Source: Enterobacter cloacae subsp. cloacae ATCC 13047
GTDB taxonomy: Bacteria > Pseudomonadota > Gammaproteobacteria > Enterobacterales > Enterobacteriaceae
Direction of reading: 5' to 3'
Assembly: GCF_000025565.1 (NCBI RefSeq)
Contig: NC_014121.1
Coordinates: 4,488,216 to 4,552,215 of the forward strand
DNA: 64,000 bases
Numbering within the stretch: the stretch's first letter is position 1; the number at the start of each line of letters is the position of its first letter. Of the stretch, positions 1-10,399 are shown one piece after another. The notes under the pieces were generated by a model. It ran no database searches. It saw nothing but the letters and a program-made list of their open reading frames with translations, and was not told the origin of the DNA. The position numbers were made by a program, and so were the translations under genes.

Positions 1-284
1 CCGTCACCAAAGTGGACGTAACCTTCAGCAGCACCGCTACCGACGCAACCGATACCAGCCTGATGAGCAACACCTATGCGGGCGGCGCGCAGAACGTGGG
101 CGTTCGTCTGCTGGATAATGCAGAGTCCCCTATCACGCTTGGTACGGCTCAAACTGTCGATCTTTCTGCGGGTTCAGCGACCCAGACGCTGCACTTCAAA
201 GCGCAGATGGAAGTGGTCGATGGTAAAACAGCAACGGCAGGCCAGGTCGAATCTACCGCGAATTACATCCTGTTGTATAAATAA
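1..284 (+). CDS. Major fimbrial subunit, C-terminal part (cut by window edge)
   Basis: The window opens inside this gene; the reading frame is open from position 3 to the TAA at 282-284. About 93 residues remain. They end in GQVESTANYILLYK, the penultimate-tyrosine C-terminus of type 1 (FimA-like) pilins that inserts into the chaperone and the neighbouring subunit by donor-strand exchange. The segment is rich in Ser, Thr and Ala, as usual for pilins. The usher, chaperone and tip genes follow on the same strand, so this is probably the structural subunit of the same operon. The N-terminus, signal peptide and first cysteine lie outside the window, so major versus minor subunit is not settled. 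Confidence 0.8.
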   Translation, partial: VTKVDVTFSSTATDATDTSLMSNTYAGGAQNVGVRLLDNAESPITLGTAQTVDLSAGSATQTLHFKAQMEVVDGKTATAGQVESTANYILLYK

Positions 285-357
285 GCCCATACCGTTAATT
301 ATATTTCGGCTGGCAATATATTTGCCAGCCATTGCCGTAATTTTATTTGAGAGCTGA

Positions 358-2796
358 ATGATGAAATACAGTGCATTTTCGATCATCATTGCTGGCTTTC
401 TTACGCCTCTTCCACTGGCCGCCGTTGAATTTAATATTAACGCTATCGATAAAGATCAGCGCGGCAATGTTGATTTATCCCAGTTCAAAGATAAGAACCA
501 CGTTGCGCCGGGTCATTATTTCGTTACCGTTGCAATTAATAATACGCCACTCGCTAATGGCTGGCAGTTAGCCTGGTATAAAAAAGACGATACAACGGAA
601 GTCTGCATTCCGTCCGATCTGGCGGACACTTTTGGTCTGGACGATAAGTACCGCAGCATGCTGACGGTTAACGCGGGCTGTGTCGACTTTTCCCCGCTGC
701 CGCAGGTTCGTTTCGAGTTTATTCAGGCGACGCAAACGCTGGAAGTCACCCTACCTCAGGCCTGGCTACAGTACCGTTCCACCAACTGGATGCCGCCCGC
801 GACCTGGGACAACGGTGTTTCAGGCGTGCTGCTGGATTACAATCTGTTTGCCAGCCGCTATCAGCCAGATGAGGGGTCAAGCAGCGATAACGTCAATACC
901 TACGGGACCGCTGGCGCCAACCTGGGCGCCTGGCGACTGCGGGGAGATTATCAGTACGCCCTTAACCGTACGGATGGGAGGTCGCAGAGCGACGGCCGCC
1001 TTTCTCGCGCCTACCTTTTTCGCCCTCTGCCTGCACTCGGCTCAAAGTTCACGCTGGGTGAGTCAGATTTTCAGTCGGATATTTTCGACGGATTTTCCTA
1101 CACCGGAGCCTCACTTATCAGCGACGAGCGTATGCTTCCCTGGTCTCTGCGCGGCTACGCGCCACAAATTTCTGGTATTGCTCAGACGAATGCCACCGTG
1201 ACCGTCAGCCAGGCGGACAGAATTATCTATCAAACCAAAGTCCCACCGGGCCCTTTCGTCATCCAGGATATCAACCAGTCCGTACAGGGAACGTTGGACG
1301 TCACCGTCGCCGAAGAAGACGGTCATACCAGCACCTTTCAGGTTTCTGCTGCTTCTGTGCCTTTCCTGACGCGAAAAGGCCAGGTTCGCTATAAGCTGGC
1401 GGGCGGTAAACCCCGTCAGGACAGCTCGCATCAGGTCGAAAACGAGGCCTTTTTAAGCAGCGAATTCTCCTGGGGCGTACTGTCCCGGACCTCCCTGTAC
1501 GGTGGGATCCTGAACAGCGGTAATGATTACCGCGCGCTGGCGGCTGGTATCGGGCAGAACATGGATATGCTGGGCGCGCTGTCATTTGATGTCACCCAGG
1601 CCAGCAGCCAGCACGAGGGAGAAGCAAAGCAGACGGGATACAGTTACCGCATCAACTACAGCAAGCGTTTCGATACCACCGGGAGTCAGCTCACGCTTGC
1701 CAGCTACCGCTACTCCGACAGCCGCTTTCTCAGCTATGCCCGCTTTCTTGAAAAAGACCGGGATCACGCGGAAACGGAAAAACAGACGCTGAGCATCACT
1801 GCCAGCCAGTACATTCCCGCCCTGTCGCTAAACCTTTACCTTGGTATGCTGCGCCAGACCTGGTGGGACAGAGCCCCCTCCACCACCGGCACACTCACGG
1901 CAGGATACAACTTCGACCTTGGTCGCTGGAAAAATCTTGGCGTGACGGCCTCATGGAGCAAAACACATTATCAGGATCAAGGCGATGACACGCAGGTTTA
2001 CTTCTCTTTAAGCATCCCCCTCGATCCGGATCATCGCCTCAATTACGATCTGAGAAACAGCGACACGACGCGTCAAACGCTCTCCTGGTATGACTCTTCA
2101 GACAGTAACAATACCTGGGGTATATCCGCTGGTACCGAGAGCGAAAAAACTGACGCCGGGGCGCAAGTCAGCGCAAATTATCAGCACTATGCCGGGACGG
2201 GAGATCTGAACCTGTCCGGAAGCTACAAAGCCCATGACTACCGTTCCGTCAGCGCGAGCTGGAACGGCTCGTTTACCGCAACCGCCCACGGGGCGTCGCT
2301 TCATCGCCGGAGCTACGGCAACGAACCGCGTGTGATGGTCAGCACGGAAGGGATCGGCAATATACCGCTGAATATGTCCCGCGATGCCACCAACATGTTT
2401 GGTATTGGCGTCCTGCCCGCCTTTTCGAGCTATATGCCCGCCAGCGTACAGGTCAATCTGAATAACCTGCCAGAGGGTGTCGATGTCGATAACCACGTCA
2501 TTCGCTCCACCTGGACCGAGGGTGCAATCGGTTATCGGCTGATTGCCTCCCGTCAGGGTCAGGATGTTGCCGGGATCGTGCGTACCGCCAGCGGCACGCC
2601 GCCTCTCGGCGCCCAGGTGCGTGAGCAGGATTCAGGCAAAGAGGTGGGCATTATCGCCCAGGACGGACATATCTGGCTGGGGGCGGTAAAAGCTGAACAG
2701 CACTTTATCGTCACCTGGGGAGACGATCAGCAGTGTCATTTCTCCCTGCCAGCCTCTCTCGACAACACCACGCAGCTGATGCTGCCCTGCCAGTAA
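358..2796 (+). CDS. Fimbrial outer-membrane usher (FimD/PapC family)
   Basis: This 812-residue usher translocates and assembles chaperone-bound pilins across the outer membrane. A signal peptide of about 22 residues is followed by the usher N-terminal chaperone-binding domain (VEFNINAIDKDQRGNVDLSQF), a long beta-barrel region with the plug domain, and a C-terminal domain (from about 730) ending in an LPC motif. Two ATG codons are adjacent (358 and 361); either could start the protein. The length is at the short end for the family (about 800-870). It lies 73 bp after the subunit gene and 9 bp before the chaperone gene, so the genes are almost certainly co-transcribed. The specific fimbrial type was not identified. 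Confidence 0.92.
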   Translation: MMKYSAFSIIIAGFLTPLPLAAVEFNINAIDKDQRGNVDLSQFKDKNHVAPGHYFVTVAINNTPLANGWQLAWYKKDDTTEVCIPSDLADTFGLDDKYRSMLTVNAGCVDFSPLPQVRFEFIQATQTLEVTLPQAWLQYRSTNWMPPATWDNGVSGVLLDYNLFASRYQPDEGSSSDNVNTYGTAGANLGAWRLRGDYQYALNRTDGRSQSDGRLSRAYLFRPLPALGSKFTLGESDFQSDIFDGFSYTGASLISDERMLPWSLRGYAPQISGIAQTNATVTVSQADRIIYQTKVPPGPFVIQDINQSVQGTLDVTVAEEDGHTSTFQVSAASVPFLTRKGQVRYKLAGGKPRQDSSHQVENEAFLSSEFSWGVLSRTSLYGGILNSGNDYRALAAGIGQNMDMLGALSFDVTQASSQHEGEAKQTGYSYRINYSKRFDTTGSQLTLASYRYSDSRFLSYARFLEKDRDHAETEKQTLSITASQYIPALSLNLYLGMLRQTWWDRAPSTTGTLTAGYNFDLGRWKNLGVTASWSKTHYQDQGDDTQVYFSLSIPLDPDHRLNYDLRNSDTTRQTLSWYDSSDSNNTWGISAGTESEKTDAGAQVSANYQHYAGTGDLNLSGSYKAHDYRSVSASWNGSFTATAHGASLHRRSYGNEPRVMVSTEGIGNIPLNMSRDATNMFGIGVLPAFSSYMPASVQVNLNNLPEGVDVDNHVIRSTWTEGAIGYRLIASRQGQDVAGIVRTASGTPPLGAQVREQDSGKEVGIIAQDGHIWLGAVKAEQHFIVTWGDDQQCHFSLPASLDNTTQLMLPCQ

Positions 2797-2805
2797 CTTA
2801 TCACT

Positions 2806-3561
2806 ATGAAATCATACGTTTATTTAGCAGCACTCCTGTTTTGTGGCTCCGGCGTCTCGCAGGCGGCAATTAACCTGGACAGGACGCGCATCGTCTTTGC
2901 CGAAAGCGATAAAGCCAGCAGCCTGACCATTGAAAACCAGAGCAAATCGCTTCCCTACCTTGCCCTCGCCTGGGTGGAGGATCGGGACGGGCGCAAAGAG
3001 GACACCCATTTTATGGTCCTGCCGCCTATTCAGCGCATTGAACCCGGCGCCTCGTCACAGGTGCGGATCGTGAAACAGGCCGCGACGCAACAGCTGCCGG
3101 AGGATCGGGAAACGCTGTTTTATTTCAATCTGCGTGAAGTGCCGCCCAAAAGCGGGAGCCTGAAAGAGGAGCGCAGCGTCATGCAGGTGGCTATGCAGAG
3201 CCGCATAAAGTTGTTCTGGCGGCCGGAAAGCATTCGTAAAAAAGCAGGTGAAGAGACGGAGATGCAGCTGTCGGTGACGCTGTCGGGCAAAACCATGCGC
3301 CTGAAAAACCCAACGCCCTATTTCATTACGCTGGCATGGCTGAGCAATAACGGAAAAACCATGATGCCAGGCTTCGACAGTCTGATGATTAGCCCGTTTG
3401 CGACCAGTACGCTGACGCTAAGTGAAACAGAAGGAACGGGCTACAGCATAGGTTATATTGATGATTATGGTGCGCTACGCAAGGTCAATTTAACCTGTAC
3501 CGGGTCAACACCATGCACGCTAACGCCGCGCAAGGTAGGGCAAAATGCGACATCTCGCTAA
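2806..3561 (+). CDS. Periplasmic fimbrial chaperone (PapD/FimC family)
   Basis: A 251-residue chaperone that caps pilin subunits in the periplasm and delivers them to the usher. A signal peptide ends near SQA (residues 19-21). The first Ig-like domain starts with [10 protein letters not shown] and contains the usual hydrophobic G1 strand followed by conserved basic residues (QVRIVKQ). The second domain has the NPTPYFITL pattern of the family. The end of the gene overlaps the start of the tip gene by 17 bp, which indicates translational coupling. Slightly longer than typical (about 230-245). Confidence 0.92.
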   Translation: MKSYVYLAALLFCGSGVSQAAINLDRTRIVFAESDKASSLTIENQSKSLPYLALAWVEDRDGRKEDTHFMVLPPIQRIEPGASSQVRIVKQAATQQLPEDRETLFYFNLREVPPKSGSLKEERSVMQVAMQSRIKLFWRPESIRKKAGEETEMQLSVTLSGKTMRLKNPTPYFITLAWLSNNGKTMMPGFDSLMISPFATSTLTLSETEGTGYSIGYIDDYGALRKVNLTCTGSTPCTLTPRKVGQNATSR

Positions 3562-4603
3562 GCTTTTCCTTTTAATGCTGGTGATGTGCCCCCTTAAGCA
3601 GGCGCTGGCGCTGAACTGCTACCTTGGCACACAAAATGGCCCGGTGGAGCAAACCAAAACGGTGTCAGAATTCTCAATCCCCAGCACAGCCAGGGTTGGG
3701 CAAAAGATTTGGGAATCCAGCGATATCAAAATCCCCGTGTATTGCGACAGAAATACCGCGTCAAATCATGAGAACGAAGACGTCTTCGCCTGGGTGAACC
3801 CTTATCCGTCGGTGTCGGATCCTTACTACGAGCTCGGTGTAACCTACGAGGGTGCAGATTACGATGCCATCGGGCAAACCTACGGCGTGGATACCCGTCA
3901 GTGTCTGGACAACAACAGCCTGAGCAAATACACGGCCGAACAGTTAAAAGCAATGGGCTGGGAGAAATACATCTGTTCGGGGAATGCGTGGGATGTACAT
4001 ACCTCACGAACCTTTGCGGCACGCTTCAGGCTGTATGTTAAGCTCAAAGCGATACCGCCTCAGGGCTACGTCAGCACGCTTGGTGATTACATCGTCGTGC
4101 AGTTTGACGGCAAAGGCGGCGTAAATGCGCTTCCTGATGCCAAAAACCTCAAATACCACATTAACGGGCTGGAAAACATCAGGGTACTGGACTGCGGAGC
4201 GACGTTCAGTATTTACCCTGAAAATCAGGAGATCGACTTTGGCACCTTCAGCGCACGTGACATCGTCAATCAGGGCACGCGTACGCGAACGTTCTCGGTT
4301 AAAACCAGTAAAGTACAGGATGCGCAGTGTTCAGACGGATTTAAGATCGACTCGTCGTTCTATACCGATAGCGAGCTGACGGCCAGTGATACGGCGTTGC
4401 TGATTGGTAATGGCCTGAAGCTGCGCATTCTTAACGGCACACAGCCCTACACCTTCAATCAGTATGACGAGTACGCTGATTTTACCGGTTCGGTGCTGCA
4501 TTTCGAGACCACGTACACCGCTGAGCTTTCACGTGCAGAGGGAAAGGGTATCGATTCTGGCCCTTTTGAAACGGTCGTGCTGTTTAAAATTAACTACCAC
4601 TAG
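3545..4603 (+). CDS. Fimbrial tip protein / putative two-domain adhesin
   Basis: A 352-residue secreted protein at the end of the fimbrial operon. A signal peptide ([10 protein letters not shown] to about ALA) precedes an N-terminal lectin-like region with several cysteines (NCYLG, VYCD, RQCLD, YICSG) and a C-terminal pilin-like domain from about residue 215 ([19 protein letters not shown]). It ends in a beta-strand ([11 protein letters not shown]) like other pilins. The two-domain layout and last position fit a tip adhesin, and E. coli YqiI occupies a comparable position in its operon. The receptor cannot be inferred. It overlaps the chaperone gene by 17 bp. Confidence 0.75.
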   Translation: MRHLAKLFLLMLVMCPLKQALALNCYLGTQNGPVEQTKTVSEFSIPSTARVGQKIWESSDIKIPVYCDRNTASNHENEDVFAWVNPYPSVSDPYYELGVTYEGADYDAIGQTYGVDTRQCLDNNSLSKYTAEQLKAMGWEKYICSGNAWDVHTSRTFAARFRLYVKLKAIPPQGYVSTLGDYIVVQFDGKGGVNALPDAKNLKYHINGLENIRVLDCGATFSIYPENQEIDFGTFSARDIVNQGTRTRTFSVKTSKVQDAQCSDGFKIDSSFYTDSELTASDTALLIGNGLKLRILNGTQPYTFNQYDEYADFTGSVLHFETTYTAELSRAEGKGIDSGPFETVVLFKINYH

Positions 4604-4607
4604 AGAC

Positions 4608-4636
4608 AAAAAAGCCGGGTTTCCCCGGCTTTTTCA
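4608..4636. terminator. Bidirectional terminator between fimbrial operon and ribB
   Basis: A GC-rich stem (AAGCCGGG / CCCCGGCTT with a short T loop) has an A run on its left and a T run on its right. It can end transcription from both the fimbrial operon (+) and ribB (-), which converge here. Confidence 0.85.
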
Positions 4637-4648
4637 TTCGTGCACCGT

Positions 4649-5302
4649 TCAGCTGGCTTTGCGCTCGTGCGCCTGACGGTACTCGATCAGATCTTCAATT
4701 GTCACGACCGGCATGTTGTGCAGGCGTGCAAAGGTAATGCACTCTGGTGCGCGCGCCATGGTGCCGTCATCGTTGGTCAGTTCACACAGTACGCCCGCAG
4801 GTTTGAAGCCTGCCAGCGTCACCAGATCGATGGTCGCTTCAGTGTGGCCACCACGGGTCAGCACACCGCCCGCCTGCGCACGCAGCGGGAAGACGTGGCC
4901 AGGACGGTGCAGGTCGGATGGCTTGGCGTCATCGGCAATTGCTGCACGGACAGTAGTCAGACGGTCAGCCGCGGAGACACCGGTAGTCACACCATGCGCG
5001 GCTTCGATGGTCACGGTAAAGCCGGTACCAAAGGCGCTGGTGTTGTTTTCGACCATCATCGGCAGCTCGAGCTGCTTACGGCGGTCTTCGGTAATACACA
5101 GGCATACGATGCCGCTGCCGTGACGGATGGTCAGTGCCATCTGCTCAACGGTCATGTTTTCGGCGGCGAAAATCATGTCGCCTTCGTTTTCACGGTTTTC
5201 ATCGTCAAGCACCATCACGCCGCGGCCTTCGCGCAGGGCATCCAGTGCATGTTCAACACGTTGAGTTGAAGTGCCAAAAGAGGAAAGTAGCGTCTGATTC
5301 AT
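4649..5302 (-). CDS. ribB: 3,4-dihydroxy-2-butanone-4-phosphate synthase
   Basis: RibB converts ribulose 5-phosphate to 3,4-dihydroxy-2-butanone 4-phosphate and formate, supplying the four-carbon unit of riboflavin. The 217-residue length equals the E. coli enzyme. The metal and substrate motif [16 protein letters not shown] (residues about 33-48), the RHGSGIVC segment, and the [22 protein letters not shown] segment are all present, so the enzyme should be active. It is a stand-alone RibB without a RibA domain. The mRNA begins with an FMN riboswitch (5413-5557), which gives feedback control by the end product. Confidence 0.98.
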   Translation of the reverse strand: MNQTLLSSFGTSTQRVEHALDALREGRGVMVLDDENRENEGDMIFAAENMTVEQMALTIRHGSGIVCLCITEDRRKQLELPMMVENNTSAFGTGFTVTIEAAHGVTTGVSAADRLTTVRAAIADDAKPSDLHRPGHVFPLRAQAGGVLTRGGHTEATIDLVTLAGFKPAGVLCELTNDDGTMARAPECITFARLHNMPVVTIEDLIEYRQAHERKAS

Positions 5303-5412
5303 GGTAAAAAAACCTCATTAACATTATGGTTACCAGAATCAGGGCAGTCTTAGGAGCGCCGTATAAGCGGCAAAAAGATAACGTGAGCGGGCCCATGCCC
5401 GACTGGATCGTT

Positions 5413-5557
5413 ACTCTCTCCCATCCGGACTTTAACCGTCGGCCCCGGAATTACACCGGATCTGCTGACCTTTGAGAGTTCACCCAAAGCGCTCGCGGGC
5501 TTTCAGCATGACGCTGATTTACCGCCGGTGGGGAATTTCGCCCCGCCCTGAGAATAA
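5413..5557 (-). ncRNA. FMN riboswitch (RFN element) in the ribB leader
   Basis: Read on the minus strand, the leader has the RFN signatures in order: AGGGCGGGGCGAAAUUCCCC, then ACCGGCGGUAAAU, a variable hairpin, the GGUCAGCAGAUCCGGUGU segment, and a closing AGUCCGGAUGGGAGAGAGUAA. These form the six-helix FMN-binding aptamer. FMN binding represses ribB; in E. coli it acts by termination and by sequestering the ribosome site, and the processed leader is known as the small RNA SroG. About 110 nt of expression platform lie between the aptamer and the ribB start. Confidence 0.97.
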
Positions 5558-5565
5558 GCGAGATA

Positions 5566-5594
5566 ACTATAACGCTATTGATTAACCTGGGCAA
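5566..5594 (-). promoter_or_regulatory. Sigma-70 promoter of ribB
   Basis: On the minus strand, TTGCCC (5594-5589) and TATAGT (5571-5566) are separated by 17 bp. Transcription would start close to 5558, immediately before the riboswitch aptamer, which supports the assignment. Confidence 0.7.
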
Positions 5595-5680
5595 TGCATA
5601 AGCTTCAAACAAATCTGCTTTATCCTGGAGCATGACGCGCTACAATGTTCATCAACACCGTCTTATCAAGGGAAGCCACT

Positions 5681-5977
5681 ATGATTGACCCGAAGAAAAT
5701 TGAGCAAATTGCGCGTCAGGTTCATGAGTCCATGCCAAAAGGTATTCGTGAATTTGGTGATGACGTTGAGAAGAAAATCCGCCAGACGCTGCAGGCGCAG
5801 TTGGTTCGCCTTGATTTAGTGAGCCGCGAAGAGTTTGACGTGCAGACACAGGTTCTGCTGCGCACCCGTGAAAAGCTGGCGCTGCTGGAACAGCGTCTTA
5901 CCGAGCTGGAAAACCGCAATACCCCGGAAGAAGTGAAGCCGGCACCAGCGATACCGCCGGTGGATGACCAGGCCTAA
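5681..5977 (+). CDS. ubiK: Ubiquinone biosynthesis accessory factor UbiK
   Basis: A 98-residue protein of the UbiK/YqiC (BMFP) family, which helps the aerobic ubiquinone-biosynthesis complex together with UbiJ. The N-terminus ([21 protein letters not shown]) and the coiled coil at about residues 45-78 ([19 protein letters not shown]) are diagnostic. An upstream in-frame ATG at 5645 would add 12 residues, but 5681 gives the E. coli N-terminus and length. It is transcribed divergently from ribB and followed by its own terminator at 6031-6054. Confidence 0.95.
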   Translation: MIDPKKIEQIARQVHESMPKGIREFGDDVEKKIRQTLQAQLVRLDLVSREEFDVQTQVLLRTREKLALLEQRLTELENRNTPEEVKPAPAIPPVDDQA

Positions 5978-5986
5978 GTGCGGCCT

Positions 5987-6025
5987 GATGCCCTCACCCC
6001 AGCCCTCTCCCACGGGGAGAGGGTG
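5987..6025. repeat. REP-like intergenic palindromic repeat
   Basis: The stretch reads GCCCTCACCCCAGCCCTCTC followed by CCACGGGGAGAGGGTGA and folds through CCCTCTCCC / GGGAGAGGG. A related copy lies after rpoD at 30543-30590, so this is a dispersed extragenic palindrome family common in enterobacteria. Confidence 0.7.
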
Positions 6026-6030
6026 AAATA

Positions 6031-6054
6031 ACGGGCCAACTGGCCCGTTTTTTA
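6031..6054 (+). terminator. Terminator of ubiK
   Basis: The stem ACGGGCCA / TGGCCCGT is followed by a run of six T. It ends the ubiK transcript and overlaps the stop codon of the convergent hldE gene. Confidence 0.8.
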
Positions 6055-7482
6055 CTGACTGTCTTTCTGGATCTTTTTGATGATGTTGGTGGTTGAACAC
6101 CCGTCCTCAAAGTTGAGCACCATCACTTCACCGCCGTTGGCCCAGACCTCTTCGCTGCCCGCAATTTGCTCCGGTTTGTAATCGCCGCCTTTTACCAGCA
6201 GGTCAGGCAGAATGCCTGCAATCAGACGCTGAGGCGTATCTTCTTCAAACGGCACAACCCAGTCCACCGCTTCCAGCGCGCCGAGCACAATCATACGCTG
6301 CTCCAGTGGGTTCACCGGACGCGTTTCGCCCTTCAGACGTTTGGTCGAGGCATCGCTGTTCACCGCCACAATCAGACGATCGCCCAGCTTGCGTGCATTC
6401 GCCAGATAAGAGACATGGCCCGCGTGCAGAATGTCGAATACGCCGTTGGTCATCACCACTTTCTCACCGCGTTTACGCGCGGCGGCAACGGCCACTTTCA
6501 GCTCTTCTTCCGTCATGACGCCAAAACCGGTATCGGCGCGGCCGCGCACAGCGTTTTCCAGTTCGATTGGCGAAACGGTAGAGGTCCCGAGTTTACCGAC
6601 AACCACGCCCGCCGCGGCGTTCGCAAAGTAGCACGCTTCTTCGAGGGAGTTACCCGCCGCCAGCGTTGCCGCCAGCACGCCAATCACCGTATCACCGGCA
6701 CCGGTCACGTCATAGACTTCCTGCGCCTGGGTTGGCATATGCAGCGGCGCCTTGCCCGGCTGCAGCAGCGTCATTCCCTGCTCGGAGCGGGTCACCAGCA
6801 GTGCAGACAGCTCGAAGTCAGCGATGATCTTCATGCCGCGCTCGACGATCTCCGCTTCCGACTTACACTTGCCCGCCACCGCTTCAAACTCAGAAAGATT
6901 AGGCGTCAGCAGCGTTGCGCCGCGATAGCGCTCAAAGTCAGTGCCTTTCGGATCGATCAGTACCGGCACATTGGCTTTACGCGCCAGCTGGATCATCTGC
7001 TGTACGCTTGCCAGTGCCCCTTTGGCATAATCAGACAGTACCAGCGCGCCGATATTGCCCAGCGCCTGATTAATGCGCTCGTGCAGCGGCTCAGGATCCA
7101 CACCCTCAAACCCTTCTTCAAAGTCGAGGCGGATCAACTGCTGGTTACGCGACAACACGCGCAGCTTGGTAATGGTCGGGTGCGTCGGAACAGAAACGAA
7201 ATCGCACTTCACGTTCACGTCCGCCAGCGACTTGCTCAGCGCGCGCGCCGCATCGTCGATACCGGTGAGGCCCACCAGACGCGAATGCGCGCCCAGAGAA
7301 GCAATGTTCATCGCCACGTTTGCCGCGCCGCCAGGACGCTCTTCAATGGTATCGACCTTAACGACCGGTACCGGTGCTTCCGGGGAGATACGGCTGGTCG
7401 GCCCATACCAGTAGCGATCCAGCATCACATCGCCGACAACCATAACTCCAGCACGTTCAAACTCTGGCAGTGTTACTTTCAT
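6052..7482 (-). CDS. hldE: Bifunctional heptose kinase / adenylyltransferase HldE
   Basis: HldE makes ADP-D-glycero-beta-D-manno-heptose for the LPS inner core through two reactions: phosphorylation of heptose 7-phosphate at C1 and adenylylation of heptose 1-phosphate. The N-terminal ribokinase-like domain (about 1-320) carries [11 protein letters not shown] and the catalytic VTGAGDT motif. The C-terminal nucleotidyltransferase domain (about 345-476) has [16 protein letters not shown] with the HxGH motif. The length of 476 is within a residue of the E. coli protein. It lies 40 bp downstream of glnE, with ygiF before that, all on the same strand. Confidence 0.98.
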   Translation of the reverse strand: MKVTLPEFERAGVMVVGDVMLDRYWYGPTSRISPEAPVPVVKVDTIEERPGGAANVAMNIASLGAHSRLVGLTGIDDAARALSKSLADVNVKCDFVSVPTHPTITKLRVLSRNQQLIRLDFEEGFEGVDPEPLHERINQALGNIGALVLSDYAKGALASVQQMIQLARKANVPVLIDPKGTDFERYRGATLLTPNLSEFEAVAGKCKSEAEIVERGMKIIADFELSALLVTRSEQGMTLLQPGKAPLHMPTQAQEVYDVTGAGDTVIGVLAATLAAGNSLEEACYFANAAAGVVVGKLGTSTVSPIELENAVRGRADTGFGVMTEEELKVAVAAARKRGEKVVMTNGVFDILHAGHVSYLANARKLGDRLIVAVNSDASTKRLKGETRPVNPLEQRMIVLGALEAVDWVVPFEEDTPQRLIAGILPDLLVKGGDYKPEQIAGSEEVWANGGEVMVLNFEDGCSTTNIIKKIQKDSQ

Positions 7483-7522
7483 TCCTGACTCCAGAAAGAT
7501 TCACAATTTGCGCGCGATGATA

Positions 7523-10378
7523 TCACACTTGTTTTGTTACGCACGGTTCCACCAGCCACTTCTGCCAGCTCGCTTTCACCTGGTCGCGTTCACGGGTAAA
7601 GCAGTCGAGCGCCACGTGGCCCGGCTGTTCCTGCAAGGCGAGGTGGTGCAACTCATCGCGCAGCGTGGTGTAGGCGCGGGTTAAAGCCTGCGCCTCCTGC
7701 TCATCCATGATGTCGTTTTGCGCAAGCAGCTCCAGAATGCGCACATTATCAGACCAGCGGGTCAGCTTCGGCTTGTCATGCGCGTGCAGGAGCACCAGAT
7801 ACTGGGTGATAAACTCAATGTCGGTAATGCCACCCTCATCGGCTTTAATATCAAACCGATCGCGGTGTTTATTGCCCAGATGCGCACGCATTTTTTCACG
7901 CATTTCGCGCACTTCGGTCTGCAACTTACTGCCTTCACGCGGGGTGGTCATCACCGCTTTACGAATGGCATCAAACTGCGTTTTTAACTGCGGATCGCCA
8001 TACACCACGCGGGCGCGCACCAGCGCCTGATGCTCCCACGTCCAGGCTTCGTTTTTCTGATAATCGGCGAAGGATTCCGTTGAGGTCACCAGCATGCCAG
8101 CCGCGCCGGACGGGCGCAGACGGGCATCCACTTCATACAGAATCCCCGATGACGTGCGGGTGCTGAACAGGTGCATAATGCGCTGGGCCAGACGCAGATA
8201 GAACTGGCGTCCGTCAATTTCTCGCTCGCCGTCGGTCATCACGTCTGCCGGGCAGTCGTGCAGGAAGATTAAATCCAGATCGGAGCTGTATCCCAGCTCC
8301 CACCCGCCGAGCTTGCCGTAGCCCACCACGGCAAAACCACGGCCTTCTCGTTCAGCAAGATGTTTTGGCTGACCGTAACGCGCCACCATCTGGATCCACG
8401 CCTGGTGCACCACCGCATCGATGATCGCTTCCGCAAGCCAGGTTAAGTGATCGCTCACTTTCATCACCGGTAGCGTTTCGGCAATATCTGCCGCCGCGAC
8501 GCGCAGCATCTGGGCCTGTTTGAACTGGCGTAGCGCTTCCAGCTGCTGCTCTTCATCTTCTTCCGGAACGCGTAGCAGATACTGGCGCAACTCATCGCGG
8601 TAGGCATCGGTCGCCGTCGGCTGATAGAGGGTATTAGGATCGAGCAGTTCATCCAGCAGCAGCGGGTAACGCGCCAGCTTGTTGGCCACCATCGGTGACG
8701 CCGCGCAGAGCGTAATCAGGTGCTTCAGCGCCCCCGGGAATTCGCTCAGCAGTTCAAGATAGGTGGTACGCGTAATGATGCCGCTCAGCAGCGGCATCAT
8801 GCGGGAAAGCGGCACCGGGGCGTCGGCACGGGAACAGACATCGCTCAGCAGGTGCGGCATCAGGTGATCCAGCACCTGGCGACCACGCGGACCAATGGCA
8901 CGCTTGTTGAGTTCGAGGCGGAAATCGGCGATCAGCGCCACCACCCGATGGCGATCGTCGTCGCTCAGGTGCGCCAGCACGGGCGTGGTGTCATCTTCCT
9001 GCAGGGCATCCTGCCACAGTTCACGCCAGTGTTCAGAGAGCGTATCGTCCTGCGATTCGCTTTCATCATCGCCAATCAGCTCGTTAAAGATACGGCGCAC
9101 GCCTGCCATATGCGCCTCCAGCCGTTCGGTCAATGCGGCCCAGTCGTCCACGCGCATGCCCCACGCCAGACGCGCCCGGTTCAGGTCATCCCCCGGCAGG
9201 GTCTGGGTTTGCTCGTCATTGATGCTTTGCAGCAGGTTTTCCAGACGACGCAGAAACAGGTATGCCTCACGCAGGGTTTGCGCGTCCCCCTCTGGCAGGA
9301 GATGGAGTTGCTCAATCGCCGACAGCGTCGGGATCAACGAGCGGGATTGCAGCGACGGCTCGCGACCACCGCGGATAAGCTGGAAGACCTGGACAATAAA
9401 CTCGATTTCACGAATGCCACCCGCGCCGAGCTTAATGTTATCTTTCAGCCCACGACGGCGTACCTCACGGGCGATCATCCCTTTCATGTTACGCAGGGAC
9501 TGGATCACGCTGAAGTCGATATAGCGACGGAACACAAACGGGCGCAGCATGGCGCGTAGCTCGTTGGCGTAAGCGTCGTCGCTGTCACCCATGATCCGCG
9601 CTTTGACCATCGCGTAACGCTCCCAGTCGCGCCCCTGCTCCTGGTAGTAATCTTCCAGCGCCGCAAAGCTCAGCACCAGCGGGCCGCTGTCGCCAAACGG
9701 ACGCAGACGCATATCCACGCGATAGACAAAACCGTCCTGCGTCGGCTGATCCAGCGCCTTGATCAGACGCTGGCCAAGACGGGTGAAGAACTGGGCATTG
9801 TCCAGTTCACGACGGCCTCCGCGCGTGGAGCCGTTCTCCGGCCAGGCAAAAATCAGGTCGATATCGGAGGAGAAGTTCAGCTCGCAGCCGCCCAGCTTGC
9901 CCATCCCCAGAATCAACAGCGGCTGAGGAACCCCTTCCTCGCTGCACGGCGTGCCCCACTCTTTACAGCAGGCGGCGTAAAGCCAGTCTCGCGCAGCGAC
10001 AATCAGCGTCTGCGCCAGCTCGCTCAACTGCTGGAGCGTGCTCTCTTCGCTGACCAGCTCAAGCGCCTGCGCCCAGGCAATGCGCACCATCACCCGGCGG
10101 CGAAACTGGCGCAAAACGCGCATCAGCGTGGCTTCATCCGCCACCTCAGCCAGCGCGCTTTGCAGCCAGCCTGCATAATGCCGCCACTCGTCAGCCTGCG
10201 GCGGGGCGTTTTCAAGCTCCACCAGCCAGTCCGGGTTAGCAGTAATACTTTCCTGCACAAAATCACTGAACGTGAGCACGCGCTTTGCCTGCTCGCTTAA
10301 CGATGACGCCGGTAATGACTCAGGCAGACGTTCGCAAACGGTCTGCCACTGCTGCTGTAACTGCGAAGAAAGCGGCAT
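7523..10378 (-). CDS. glnE: Glutamine synthetase adenylyltransferase / adenylyl-removing enzyme
   Basis: GlnE adenylylates and deadenylylates glutamine synthetase (GlnA) in response to PII and glutamine, tuning nitrogen assimilation. The 951 residues contain two nucleotidyltransferase domains, each with the GxGKLGGxEL..SSDxDLIF signature: [20 protein letters not shown] in the N-terminal removing domain and [20 protein letters not shown] in the C-terminal transferase domain. PII-uridylyltransferase-associated helical regions lie between and after them. It follows ygiF by 21 bp, so the two are probably co-transcribed. Confidence 0.98.
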   Translation of the reverse strand: MPLSSQLQQQWQTVCERLPESLPASSLSEQAKRVLTFSDFVQESITANPDWLVELENAPPQADEWRHYAGWLQSALAEVADEATLMRVLRQFRRRVMVRIAWAQALELVSEESTLQQLSELAQTLIVAARDWLYAACCKEWGTPCSEEGVPQPLLILGMGKLGGCELNFSSDIDLIFAWPENGSTRGGRRELDNAQFFTRLGQRLIKALDQPTQDGFVYRVDMRLRPFGDSGPLVLSFAALEDYYQEQGRDWERYAMVKARIMGDSDDAYANELRAMLRPFVFRRYIDFSVIQSLRNMKGMIAREVRRRGLKDNIKLGAGGIREIEFIVQVFQLIRGGREPSLQSRSLIPTLSAIEQLHLLPEGDAQTLREAYLFLRRLENLLQSINDEQTQTLPGDDLNRARLAWGMRVDDWAALTERLEAHMAGVRRIFNELIGDDESESQDDTLSEHWRELWQDALQEDDTTPVLAHLSDDDRHRVVALIADFRLELNKRAIGPRGRQVLDHLMPHLLSDVCSRADAPVPLSRMMPLLSGIITRTTYLELLSEFPGALKHLITLCAASPMVANKLARYPLLLDELLDPNTLYQPTATDAYRDELRQYLLRVPEEDEEQQLEALRQFKQAQMLRVAAADIAETLPVMKVSDHLTWLAEAIIDAVVHQAWIQMVARYGQPKHLAEREGRGFAVVGYGKLGGWELGYSSDLDLIFLHDCPADVMTDGEREIDGRQFYLRLAQRIMHLFSTRTSSGILYEVDARLRPSGAAGMLVTSTESFADYQKNEAWTWEHQALVRARVVYGDPQLKTQFDAIRKAVMTTPREGSKLQTEVREMREKMRAHLGNKHRDRFDIKADEGGITDIEFITQYLVLLHAHDKPKLTRWSDNVRILELLAQNDIMDEQEAQALTRAYTTLRDELHHLALQEQPGHVALDCFTRERDQVKASWQKWLVEPCVTKQV

Positions 10379-10399
10379 TATAGGGGTTCCTTGCCAGAG

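Noticed and set aside
6166..7488. Plus-strand open frame of 440 codons
   Set aside because: Complete overlap with hldE on the other strand; the product is His/Arg/Gln-rich without domains, a typical shadow frame.
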